Positions 1-8,946 of a DNA stretch of 64,000 bases are shown one piece after another. Under the pieces are notes generated by a model. That model ran no database searches. It was given only the letters and a program-made list of their open reading frames with translations, and was not told the origin of the DNA. Each line of letters starts with the position of its first letter. Position 1 is the stretch's first letter. A program made the position numbers and the translations under genes. The DNA is from Parietichytrium sp. I65-24A (taxonomy: Eukaryota > Sar > Bigyra > Thraustochytrida > Thraustochytriidae). Where the stretch lies: contig BLSF01000053.1 in assembly GCA_012862575.1 (NCBI GenBank), positions 124,001 through 188,000 on the forward strand. The letters run 5' to 3'.

Positions 1-468
1 GGAGGGAGAGAGTGAGAAAAGAAAACACAACTTGGCACGAGCACACCACCTACCGAGTCCTAGTACCGCCCCTTACACAACCCCTAGCACCCCAACCAAT
101 ACTGTACTAACACCCGCTACCACTAACGGTAGCATCCGCAGCCGTACCGAAGTTGAAACTCTCTCTCTGTCTGCGCAGACAAGAGAGAGAAAGAGAAACA
201 AAGAGAGAGAAGGAGCAAGTGAAAGACAAAGACAAAGACAAATCGAAAGAGACGAAAGGCGTTGCGGTCAATGCAATTGCACTTTCGAAAGCGCCACAGA
301 GACCAAACGAACGAACAAACAAAACAACAAACAGCAGACAAACAATCATATAGACGCAAGCAAGGAAGCGTTGAAACTCACAGAGATTGCGGGATCTGAG
401 ATTGCCAAGTTGCGACTGAGGGCGAAGAGCACGAGAGAAAAGTGCGAAAGAAAAGTGCGAGAGGGAGG

Positions 469-804
469 ATGGGCGCGGGCAAGATGGACGACGAGTGGAG
501 CAATTGGCTGACGATCGACGGCGAGGAGCAGCGGGACGGCCTGGTGAAGCAGTACAAAATCGAGCGCAGGAGACGGCATGCGAACGAATCCACGCATGTC
601 AAGAAGTGCGTGGTGCCGCTCAGAGCGCAGTCGTCCAGTGCCTCTGGGTCGGACATCAGGCTGCCCGTCGAGAGGCCAGAGTCGCCGAATAGCGCCGCAG
701 ACAAGAAGAGGAAGAGGAGGAAGACTTCCATCGTGGAGGCCATCAAGCAGTACTGCAAACGCGGGTCGTCGAGCAGCAGCGGCAAGGCGGCAAAGGCCGG
801 CTGA
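469..804 (+). CDS. small basic hypothetical protein (111 aa)
   Basis: An ATG at 469 opens a 111-residue frame ending in TGA at 804; a second ATG at 484 (MDDEWSNW) could be used instead. The protein is hydrophilic, with an acidic start, a central Ser/Pro stretch and a lysine/arginine cluster (KKRKRRK) about 35 residues from the end that would serve as a nuclear localisation signal, followed by a poly-Ser tail. I recognise no domain. Upstream sequence is purine-rich and repetitive, like a 5' leader. Codon use is GC-rich and similar to the strong genes nearby, which favours a real gene, but the size and composition leave doubt. Confidence 0.42.
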   Translation: MGAGKMDDEWSNWLTIDGEEQRDGLVKQYKIERRRRHANESTHVKKCVVPLRAQSSSASGSDIRLPVERPESPNSAADKKRKRRKTSIVEAIKQYCKRGSSSSSGKAAKAG

Positions 805-967
805 TTTCCGGTTCGGCGCGTGCATGGCCGGCCATGCATGGGATAGACTTATTTGGCGCCGAGTCCGCAGTAGAGCGGACGCGATCGGATTGCATCGCAT
901 CGGCTTTTGAACAAACACCTGCGCAGCCGTGCTCCCTCGACGGAGCCCTGCTTGCCACTTTCGATTG

Positions 968-1339
968 ACTGTACCCTACACAACAGAATTTCGTTTACAA
1001 CGTAAACAATATTGAAATCAACACGAAAAACCTTTGTTTTCAACCCTCATTCCAGGTATTCGAGGACGATGAGATGGGTTTTCCGAGTTCTTCGCCGGAG
1101 TTCTATTTGTTCCCACGGTCTCTTGCACTTGAACACGCCTGTCCCACAAGACCGTTCAGCCAGACGCTTTGAAGTCTACATACAAGAGTGCAAGGCATAT
1201 GAAGAGGACAGCCCTCCTCACGACATTTACTTCCCTCAGGTCCCACGCCCGCCCACAGACATCATCGGGTATTGAAGAAGGTCTCCGCGCAAACTTCGGG
1301 GAAGAACTCCGCGAGATGATCCAACACCGGAATCGGTGA
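968..1339 (+). pseudogene. coding-like remnant spread over three frames
   Basis: Three successive stretches in three different frames each read like protein: an acidic/aromatic piece (about 971-1170, with EDDEMGFPSSSPEFYLF), then one from about 1171 (KAYEEDSPPHDIYFPQVPRP), then one to the stop near 1339 (EEGLRANFGEELREM). Each frame change falls at a short homopolymer (CTTT and CGGG). This is either a decayed host gene, an active gene with two sequencing or assembly errors, or a run of small exons; a good acceptor-like TTCCAG lies near 1055. No family was recognised, and chance cannot be excluded. Confidence 0.25.
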
Positions 1340-1488
1340 GCGTATGTAAACGCCTGGAAAGAAAGGTAAAGACACTAACCAAGAGAAGAAAGCGAGAATC
1401 GGCTGTAGATATTAAACTGCAAGTAACGGAAGTCAAGCATCAAGGCAATTGCTATTGAAGAATGAGTAGTGCCATACTCACATATTCA

Positions 1489-1542
1489 CAGTCAGTGCAG
1501 TCAGTGCAGTCAGTGCAGTCAGTGCAGTCAGTGCAGTCATTG
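1489..1542 (+). repeat. 9-bp minisatellite, unit CAGTCAGTG
   Basis: Five perfect copies and one variant copy of CAGTCAGTG in tandem. The first copy overlaps a CACAGTCAGT sequence, a near match to the motif that recurs upstream of short genes elsewhere in the window. Confidence 0.9.
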
Positions 1543-2133
1543 CGCCACGAGTTCGCTTGCGATACAGGAGGGACAAAAACCGTTCAAGGCAAAGCATCAT
1601 CACAACAAACAAACAAACAAACAAAAACGCAGGGCAGACGAACGAGGAGTTGTTCGCTGACTCGGGAAGTTCAGCACTGAATGGCACTGTACCGGGTACT
1701 AGCTAGTAAGTTCCTCTCTCGTGTGCATCGTGTATTCGCGCAAAGCTAACTAAGAAAAGCGCATTTAGACGTGTGCAGTAAGCGTTATTAGGCCAACCGT
1801 CCAAGTCCTACCTGGTAGCGTAGTGTACGCAAGTATTATGCACGTACGTAACAGGACATTGTGCACACCCTAGCTTAGGTGAGTGATTCATTCATACTCG
1901 AAACAGCCAGGCGGGCACAGTTCCAATCTATGTTTCACAACTGGTCTCGTAATATTCTAACGTGCAGGGCTCCCTCTTTCAAAACATAAAGATATGATTC
2001 GTTACATCTTGTGAGGTAATAATGTATTCATTGTGTGTCCCTTGTGCACAACAACAACAACATCGACAAACAATCCTGTCTCGCTGACGTGCAAACCAGA
2101 AACGAAACGAGTCAGACAAACAATTGGAAACCG

Positions 2134-4755
2134 ATGGCAACAATGGCGACGAAGGCAAAGATGGCAGACGGTGACAGGGCAAGCCTGAGCAGGCGGATGA
2201 GCAGCGGCATTGCGAAACGATTCAGCAGCGTGCGCAATAGTGCCAAGAGGGCCAGCATGAGGATTATGGGACTCGAAAACAAGTCTCTGTCGGACGGCCC
2301 GGAAGACAACAAGGTCGTGCGGTACAGAGGCGTCTCGGTGCGGTTTCTCAAGGAGCTCAAGGAGCAACTGCTGAGCAACATGTTGGTGAAGGATGTCGAG
2401 CTCTTGGTCGCCACAGAGTCCTTCGAGGTCAAAACTATCGAGGGCGATATGAAGAAGATTGCGGAGGGGTGCTCGGTGCGTATCAAGCGGGAGTTCCGCA
2501 ACGGCGACCTGAAGTGTCGAGCAGCATACGTCGGATTATTTACAGCATCAAAGGACGCACCTCTCGCCCCAAAACCACGTTCCGAGTGGACCAACGAAGA
2601 TGTGTGCGAATTCGTTGTCCTAGAAGAGACGCGCGACGAGAAAGCGTTCTACCTGGATATCATGGAACAGGAGGATGTTGGCAAGCGGTTCCAAGGCGCC
2701 TTCCTGAGCCAGGCGCGCAAGAGTTGCTTTGCAGAGCTGGTGGACTCGCTGCTAAAGTACTACGAAGGCAAGGACCTCGCCAAGCAGTTCGTGTGGTTTG
2801 ACGTGTTCTGCGCTAATCAGCCTCTGCTGACCAACCGCGACGAAGGGCTTGCCGACGGAGTGCAGACAATGCGCGACAATTTGCTGTCGTCCGGGCTCCA
2901 CGCTGCCATCGCCCAGTTCGATGACCGGCTCATCTACTTCAACTCTTGGCTGGACCCGTTCCCCGTGCAGCGCGCATGGTGTGTGTGGGAGATATTCGGT
3001 TGCGTCAAAAGCGAAAAGTCGCTCGACATTTTGTACAAGCCTGGAGAGGAGCAAGTGTTTGAGACGACCCTCATGAAGGATCAGAAAAAGCTGATTGAGA
3101 AAGTCATGGACATGCGACTGGAAAACGCAACTTGCTTCACGCCTGAGGATAAGGTGAAGATCGACGAGGCCGTTGCTGAGGAGATTGGGTATCACGCGCT
3201 CAACGTCAAGATCAATCACTTGGTGCTCAAGTGGATGCGCATTTTCATAGACAGAATCATTGCACAAAGACGGAAGACGGACGGAAAGAGCTTGAGATTT
3301 GCGTCGCTCCTTTGCAAGACTGGCGTCCTTATTGCACAAAGACGGAAGACGGACGGAAAGAGCTTGAAATTTGCGTCGCTCCTTTACACTACTGGCGTCT
3401 TTCTTGGCACACACTTAAGCGAATTCGACGTGGCGCTCAGGCAGTTCGAAGAGGTGCTGCGCATCAGAGAGAAGGCGTACGGCAGACGGGACCATCGCGA
3501 AGTGGCATCGACACTTCACCAAATCGCACTGGCGCTGCAAAGGAAAGGCGAATACGACGCGGCGCTCAAGCAGTACGAAGAGGTGCTGCGCATCAGAGAG
3601 AAGGCGTACGGCGGACGGGACCATAAGAAAGTGGCATCGACACTTCACAGTATCGCAATCGTGCTGCAGGCCAAAGGCAAATACGACGCGGCGCTCGAGC
3701 AGTACGAAGAGGTGCTGCGCATCAAGGGGAAGGCGTACGGCGGACGGGACCATCCGAAAGTGGCACTGACACTTCACNNNNNNNNNNNNNNNNNNNNNNN
3801 NNNNNNNNNNNNNNNNNNNNNNNNNNNNNNNNNNNNNNNNNNNNNNNNNNNNNNNNNNNNNNNNNNNNNNTACGACGCGGCGCTCAAGCAGTACGAAGAG
3901 GCGCTGCGCATCAGAGAGAAGGCGTACGGCGGACGGGACCATCCGAATGTGGCATCGACACTTCACCAAATCGCAACCGTGCTGCGGAACAAAGGCGAAT
4001 ACGACGCGGCGCTTGAGCAGTACGAAGAGGTGCTGGCCATCGAAGAGAAGGCGTACGGCGGACGGGACCTTCCGAGTGTGGCATCGACACTTCACAGTAT
4101 CGCAATCGTGCTGCAGGACAAAGGCGAATACGACGCGGCGCTCAAGCAGTACGAAGAGGCGCTGCGCATCAGAGAGAAGGCGTACGGCGGACGGGACCAT
4201 CCGAATGTGGCATCGACACTTCACCAAATTGCAACCGTGCTGCAGAACAAAGGCGAATACGACGCGGCGCTCAAGCAGTACGAAGAGGTGCTGCGCATCA
4301 GAGAGAAGGCGTATGGCGGACGGGATCATATCAATGTGCCAGAGACACTTGTAGCGCTGGCGAAGTGTTACAATGAGCAAGATTTGCCAACAAAGGCAAC
4401 AGATCTGCTTGACATCGCGGAGCGCATCCTCAACAGAAAGCAAGACCGTGGTGAATACAAATCGCGTCTGTTGCTTGCAAAAGGGGTCGCCATGCGGCTG
4501 CTTGGCGAGTTGGTAAGTGCTAAAACCAGCATTGAGGAAGCCCTGGAAATGCGCAAAAATCTCGGTCAGGTCGACGCACAAGTCGGAGTTCAGGCCGCTC
4601 ACCTGGAGCTCGGCAAGGTCCTCATCCTGCTTGGTCCAGAGCGGCAACGTCAGGATGGCAGACGCATACTAACCTCTCTCCTCGCCCTCCGACGCGATAT
4701 GTACGGCGAGGACCACGTCCGTACGCGAGAAGTGGCGGAGGCTCTCTCCACTTGA
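2134..4755 (+). CDS. kinesin-light-chain-type TPR protein with N-terminal TIR-like/unknown domain
   Basis: The first ATG of the frame is at 2134 (873 residues; the number includes a sequence gap). Residues about 1-370 form a globular region with the motifs VWFDVFCANQ (near 220) and RAWCVWEIF (near 280), a W-x-D-x-F-x-x-NQ / R-x-W-C-x-W-E pattern seen in TIR-like or effector domains fused to repeats in protist proteins; this assignment is by resemblance only. After a 24-residue tandem duplication come TPR repeats of the kinesin light chain/nephrocystin type (Y-D-A-A-L...L-R-I-R-E-K...A-S-T-L-H), followed by about 120 non-repeat residues. Such repeats bind peptide ligands; function unknown. No intron is seen. 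Confidence 0.85.
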   Translation: MATMATKAKMADGDRASLSRRMSSGIAKRFSSVRNSAKRASMRIMGLENKSLSDGPEDNKVVRYRGVSVRFLKELKEQLLSNMLVKDVELLVATESFEVKTIEGDMKKIAEGCSVRIKREFRNGDLKCRAAYVGLFTASKDAPLAPKPRSEWTNEDVCEFVVLEETRDEKAFYLDIMEQEDVGKRFQGAFLSQARKSCFAELVDSLLKYYEGKDLAKQFVWFDVFCANQPLLTNRDEGLADGVQTMRDNLLSSGLHAAIAQFDDRLIYFNSWLDPFPVQRAWCVWEIFGCVKSEKSLDILYKPGEEQVFETTLMKDQKKLIEKVMDMRLENATCFTPEDKVKIDEAVAEEIGYHALNVKINHLVLKWMRIFIDRIIAQRRKTDGKSLRFASLLCKTGVLIAQRRKTDGKSLKFASLLYTTGVFLGTHLSEFDVALRQFEEVLRIREKAYGRRDHREVASTLHQIALALQRKGEYDAALKQYEEVLRIREKAYGGRDHKKVASTLHSIAIVLQAKGKYDAALEQYEEVLRIKGKAYGGRDHPKVALTLHXXXXXXXXXXXXXXXXXXXXXXXXXXXXXXXYDAALKQYEEALRIREKAYGGRDHPNVASTLHQIATVLRNKGEYDAALEQYEEVLAIEEKAYGGRDLPSVASTLHSIAIVLQDKGEYDAALKQYEEALRIREKAYGGRDHPNVASTLHQIATVLQNKGEYDAALKQYEEVLRIREKAYGGRDHINVPETLVALAKCYNEQDLPTKATDLLDIAERILNRKQDRGEYKSRLLLAKGVAMRLLGELVSAKTSIEEALEMRKNLGQVDAQVGVQAAHLELGKVLILLGPERQRQDGRRILTSLLALRRDMYGEDHVRTREVAEALST
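3259..3402 (+). repeat. 72-bp in-frame tandem duplication
   Basis: Two adjacent 72-bp copies (3259-3330 and 3331-3402) encode near-identical 24-residue units starting IAQRRKTDGKSL. They differ at only a few bases, so the duplication is recent. It sits at the junction between the N-terminal domain and the TPR array. Confidence 0.9.
3424..4386 (+). repeat. 129-bp (43-residue) TPR-coding tandem repeats
   Basis: Repeat starts (Tyr/Phe-Asp codons) fall at 3424, 3553, 3682, then after the gap at 3871, 4000, 4129 and 4258, exactly 129 bp apart within each block. The unit is 43 residues, one longer than the usual 42-residue kinesin-light-chain TPR, because of an extra residue in the YGGRDHP loop. 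The copies are highly alike at DNA level, which points to recent expansion or gene conversion. Confidence 0.92.
3778..3870. other. assembly gap of 93 N inside the TPR array
   Basis: The N run is a multiple of three but does not fit the 129-bp repeat register: 33, 162 or 291 bases would. The gap length is therefore an estimate and the true number of TPR repeats is unknown. Confidence 0.97.
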
Positions 4756-5532
4756 ACATCCCATCGTTGGCGCAACTGACCTGCAAGAGTTGGAGTTGGC
4801 ACCATATGCCGCCGCTGTTCTTGATCCTCGCGGAACCCGGACAACGCTCTCTTCGCCTGCGCGCGATATCTGAGCTCGGTTCCAATATTGCAAAGAGCTG
4901 GGCCCATCATCATACGTTGCTCCCCGACCACCCCCTGAAACCAGGACAAAATTTCGCCCCAGTTCGTCGGAGGCGAACAGTTCTCCGTCCTTTCCAATCA
5001 CCTTCGTAAGGATAGCTTAAAGTTCAATTATTTGATTTCAAGAAAGAGAACAAGATATTTGAATAGGTGCCATCGGAACCATGTCCGTGCCAAGATGTAA
5101 TTACACTAACACTTAGATAGTCTCGAAAATTTCTTCCAGGTTTTTGTTGCATTCTGCATTCTGCGGACGAAAAAACGAAACAACATGCATTTCTAAATTC
5201 CACGACACACGCGCGCTCTGCCCAGGGACGCAACAAGCAGCACCAAAGCTGGTGCTGTGTCACAACTTCCCTCTTTTTGCCCAATATCGGCAAAGTCTCA
5301 ACCAGCAACTGCAAGCTATCTCGGGATCTAGCCAGCACATATCATCTGTACAACCGACGCACTATACAACATATCACCAACCGACGTTGATACGAAAAAT
5401 ACTTTGGCAGTAAACAACACATACTCGCTCACTCAGCAAGGGAGGGGCGGACGGAGGGAGGGAGGGATAAAGAGATTCACACAACTGTTCGATACAAACC
5501 TCTCTGTTCTAGCATACATGCCACGGTCTGGC
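4756..5532. other. intergenic, convergent 3' regions
   Basis: The TPR gene ends at 4755 and the EXS gene on the other strand ends at 5533. About 100 codons directly after the TPR stop still look coding in another frame, which may be a former extension of that gene. Nothing else is recognised. Confidence 0.4.
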
Positions 5533-7260
5533 CTACACAGAGAGAATCTTTGGTTCGACCTTGTCCGATGCGGTCCGCGATCGCAATGGCCAGTCATTAT
5601 CTGCCTGCTTCCTCCACGTTGGCGCCATTTGAACACTAGTGCTGTCCACTACAACATCCATCTCCTCGTCCTCCTCTGAGGCAGAGATGTCGTCGTCCTC
5701 ACAGGTAGACCCTTCCTCATCCTCCATCTCAATACATTGCCACTCAATTCGGAAGAAAAGCCAAAGGTGTCGCCGAAGGACTTCGCACACCTCCAACACA
5801 AAAGTGAGCCCCTCTTGCGTCAGGTGCAAGTGGACGGAGAGCTTGAACGACCACAACACTCGCAAGAGAAAGTCCAGCAGAATGCCGCAGTAATATATGA
5901 TCGGCGTGCGAGGCAGCAGAGGCTGGTGGTAGCTATTGAAAGAAGAAGCAGACGGCATTTCTGACCTCGTGACAATCTCCATCGTCGATCCAGAGAATCC
6001 ACTCGACTCCGGGCCGGTAGTGGGCCCGTGTCGCCTTCGACTGAGAGACTCATCCGCTGCTCCGATTTCCAGCACCTTGTTGGATGCGGCAGTGGCTTGC
6101 TCTATCCGAGACGCCATGTCCAACGTTTGCGCCTCCGGCTCCATGCTGCTCGGGCTTTCTGGGCGTAGCTGTGCCCCGGAAAATTTTTCTTTCATCGTAC
6201 CAATGGACTCTCGCTGGCGAAGCGGACGGTACCAGCTTCGCGAGTCGCTCTTCATGTAGTAAAGCTTTTGGCGAAGGAACAGGTGATTGGTCTCGCTCCT
6301 AAATAAGCCGAAATCCATCACGACATCCCACAAAAAAGAAAAGAATGAGTTGAAGGTGATGGCGACAAGCCACACTTTACGCATGTATAGCCCGTACTGG
6401 TCCGGAAAGTGATGTGCAAAAGTCGAGATCCATATCACCGGCAGTGCGGATGCGTATTTGGCCGCATTCACCAGGTGCGGAAATGCCGCACCAGTGGCTC
6501 TGTAACTCACCAAGCACTGGCGAAACCTTAGAAGGAAAGGAAGACTAGTCACGATCGGCCGCAGCACGCTCTCTGCGCAAGCTGCTTGGAGTGGGTTGCT
6601 GTGCAGCAGCTCCGGGTCTAGCACGCCAGGCTCTTCGGCGAGCGAGTGGCTGAAAAGAATACAGAGTGACACCTGCAGGTCTGCAAGCGTCTTACTTAGC
6701 GACGTCAACACATCGCCCACCACCACCTCTACAAAAAGGACGCCTGTCGCCGATGGGGCAATCACACGCAACAAATTCCACACCAGTCGCTCTCTCCCGC
6801 GTCTGTGAAGCACGTCCAGCGGCAAAAACAAGACAAACAAGCCCACTATGTACAGCAAGCTCGGCACCAGCAGTGCATCGCTAAACGGCCATTGAACTCT
6901 ATAGAACACCCAGAGCACAGCGACCATCCCAAGCATGATGAGGCCTGAGAGCCAAATTTCCCGCGGGCCGAGGAGCCCTCTATCAGCGGGTGATGCACGG
7001 CTAGACTGTCCGACTCCAGCACGTGACGGGGATTCCGACCCTCTCGCTTGGTTCGGAGATGCGGCCGTCCCATCCGCGTGCGGTGAACTCACCATCGAAT
7101 CTCTCGACACGCCATCGTCCAGGTTGAGAACTTTGGCATAGTCCAGATGCACCTTGCGGAAGACCCACACATTGACGCCCCACAAAAGCCAGACGAGGCA
7201 AATGAGGACAGGTGGCCGGAAGAACACGTTGCCCTCATTCATAAACGACAGGAAACCCAT
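5533..7260 (-). CDS. EXS-domain (XPR1/SYG1/ERD1-like) membrane protein without SPX domain
   Basis: The first ATG is at 7260 (575 residues), ending in TAG at 5533. A hydrophobic N-terminal segment (RPPVLICLVWLLWGVNVW) is followed by several membrane spans and the EXS landmarks: RFRQCLVSY, HLVNAAKYASALPV, a helix ending FNSFFSFLWDVVMDFGL, and the terminal RRHLWLFFRIEW-CIE. EXS proteins with an N-terminal SPX domain export phosphate; EXS-only members such as ERD1 act in Golgi phosphate recycling and protein retention. The SPX domain is absent here. A Ser-rich loop of about 110 residues separates the last EXS segments. The acidic tail (DEEGSTCEDDD..SEEDEEMD) is unusual. Substrate is an inference from the family. 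Confidence 0.85.
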   Translation of the reverse strand: MGFLSFMNEGNVFFRPPVLICLVWLLWGVNVWVFRKVHLDYAKVLNLDDGVSRDSMVSSPHADGTAASPNQARGSESPSRAGVGQSSRASPADRGLLGPREIWLSGLIMLGMVAVLWVFYRVQWPFSDALLVPSLLYIVGLFVLFLPLDVLHRRGRERLVWNLLRVIAPSATGVLFVEVVVGDVLTSLSKTLADLQVSLCILFSHSLAEEPGVLDPELLHSNPLQAACAESVLRPIVTSLPFLLRFRQCLVSYRATGAAFPHLVNAAKYASALPVIWISTFAHHFPDQYGLYMRKVWLVAITFNSFFSFLWDVVMDFGLFRSETNHLFLRQKLYYMKSDSRSWYRPLRQRESIGTMKEKFSGAQLRPESPSSMEPEAQTLDMASRIEQATAASNKVLEIGAADESLSRRRHGPTTGPESSGFSGSTMEIVTRSEMPSASSFNSYHQPLLPRTPIIYYCGILLDFLLRVLWSFKLSVHLHLTQEGLTFVLEVCEVLRRHLWLFFRIEWQCIEMEDEEGSTCEDDDISASEEDEEMDVVVDSTSVQMAPTWRKQADNDWPLRSRTASDKVEPKILSV

Positions 7261-7533
7261 CTCGTCCCCCACTTCCAATACTGTGCCAGAATGTTGGAAA
7301 TCAAATCCTCCACTGCTCAAGTCTCAAATATAACGCAGTTCCACAATCTCCCCAACCTTTTGTAATCCACCGACCAGCCTATCAATTCGTCAATTCTCAA
7401 ACAATCGGTAAAACCAAACACCAGATTCACAATTCCCAATTCCCAATCCAGAATTCCCAATCCAGAATTCAATTTATATTATGTCTTCCAGACACAATCA
7501 AAAGGCCAAATTTCGAGCCCAGCAACCACAGCT

Positions 7534-7791
7534 ATGAGGCCTCGCTCCCCTCGCCCGGTGCCTCGCGACTTGTTCCTCCTCGCCGCTCCAGCACATACAT
7601 ACGCGTGGGGGGTGCGCGCGGACACCTGGGACTGGACCGTCCCACCTTCCTTTCCCGGACCAAGACACGTCCACGTCAACGAGGTTCTCGAGCACCTTTT
7701 TCCGCGCCGAGACACCCGCCCCGACCTCGCGGACGAACCGTTCTTTTGTTCGCGCCGCGAACTAATAGGGATTAAGCTAGCGACGCCGTAG
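7534..7791 (+). CDS. hypothetical protein (85 aa)
   Basis: ATG at 7534, stop TAG at 7789. The third codon positions are strongly G/C and the residue mix is natural (for example DTWDWTVPPSFPGPRHVHV), unlike the antisense frames, which are rich in Arg and Cys. No family is recognised. The frame 7498-7695 on the other strand overlaps it and is the main competitor; only one is likely to be real. Confidence 0.35.
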   Translation: MRPRSPRPVPRDLFLLAAPAHTYAWGVRADTWDWTVPPSFPGPRHVHVNEVLEHLFPRRDTRPDLADEPFFCSRRELIGIKLATP

Positions 7792-8253
7792 CACCGTGTG
7801 CGCGCGACGGTCGGGGACGCGCTCTGGACGAAGGAGAACTGGCTTTCCAAATGACGAGGCGTGGATAGGAGTTAGTTAGTACATTCACTAGGACTGGCGA
7901 GACTGGCGAGCGAACGGCTCGTTGATCTCTGAGGCTGGTAATAGGAATTAGGTGTTATTGATAAGGTACTACTACAAGCCGGGAAGTACCAGATCACAGA
8001 AAGAACAAAAGAAGATTCATCGGGTTCGACAGAGGGTTTCATGATGATAGAATGTGGAATCAAAGTGTTCAATTTTACACTGTCGACTGGGAAGAACACG
8101 AAGAGCAAGAAACAAAAGGAAAAGGAAATCAATCGGAACTAGAGCACGGTGTCCGTTATACCACCACATCCTCAGGCTGGTGGTAAAAACTCGTCACTCT
8201 CAAATACGTGCTCTCAAACCTAAAAAATTGAACACAAGAGCAAGGCGGGCAAG

Positions 8254-8361
8254 TCGGTTCTCCATTTATGCTTTCAAAGACCAAATAAGTCGGTTCTCCA
8301 CATATGTCTTCAAAGACCAAATCATTGGGCTCTCCACATTTGCTTTCCACCACCCAAAACT
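8254..8361 (+). repeat. three imperfect 36-bp tandem units
   Basis: Units start at 8254, 8290 and 8326, each beginning with a form of TCGGTTCTCCA and containing TTCAAAGACCAAAT in the first two. No convincing gene covers them. Confidence 0.8.
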
Positions 8362-8470
8362 ATCTTTCGATGTACAAACAAACACAAGCAAATAAAACAA
8401 CAAAGGAAAACTATCGTTCTCTCCTACGCCTAAGAATACCGCTATTTCCTTAGCACCCGGGTCTTACTAC

Positions 8471-8716
8471 ATGTTCGCATTTCTCCACCACTCTCCTCCT
8501 ATAATATTCCATAACACCATACATAGCACTCGGTGTGTTAATCAACTTCTACGGCAAACATCTACTCCCATCCGAGCGGAGGAACTGAGGAAACTCGAGG
8601 AACCGGGAGCCTTTAATCCCTTGCTACTCCCAACACTAGCACCATGTTTCGGAGGAGGTGTGTCTCCGAGATCTCGCCCTCCGGCGCTGAACGCCTCGCT
8701 AGCAACATCTACCTAA
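8471..8716 (+). CDS. possible small protein (81 aa)
   Basis: ATG at 8471 opens an 81-residue frame. The middle (RAEELRKLEEPGAFNPLLLP) looks like protein, the N-terminus is basic and hydrophobic. No family is recognised, and the frame could be chance. It lies 230 bp before the SYLF gene on the same strand. Confidence 0.25.
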   Translation: MFAFLHHSPPIIFHNTIHSTRCVNQLLRQTSTPIRAEELRKLEEPGAFNPLLLPTLAPCFGGGVSPRSRPPALNASLATST

Positions 8717-8946
8717 AACACTAATCTAGGGCGGACGGGAGAACCGAGAACTGCGGAAAGAGAGAAGGACGTCGGCGAAAGCGGGGGAGAGGTGCGCTTG
8801 CGAATTTCGTATTTCCTGTTACCGCGCGCGGATTGTACGTACGTACGCACGTACGCAGACAGCCTTCAAAAGAAGTGTACGCGGAGTGTACGCGTTGTAT
8901 TCGCGTGTATTGGCAGTGAGGACGGACGGGAAGGAAGGAAGGAAAG

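Larger units (their letters stand above)
805..2133. other. intergenic stretch with coding remnant and minisatellite
   Basis: Between the small basic ORF and the TPR gene there is no intact gene. It holds the frame-shifted coding remnant at 968-1339, the 9-bp tandem repeat at 1489-1542 and otherwise nothing I can name. Confidence 0.5.

Noticed and set aside
346-918. 190-codon minus-strand frame at the left edge
   Set aside because: Starts at a non-ATG codon in the relevant part and is antisense to the basic ORF; composition is shadow-like.
1489-1542. Tandem repeats considered as a CRISPR array
   Set aside because: 9-bp contiguous units without spacers in a eukaryotic sequence; a minisatellite.
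3415-4647. 410-codon minus-strand frame opposite the TPR array
   Set aside because: Its openness comes from the repeated 129-bp unit; the plus strand encodes recognisable TPRs.
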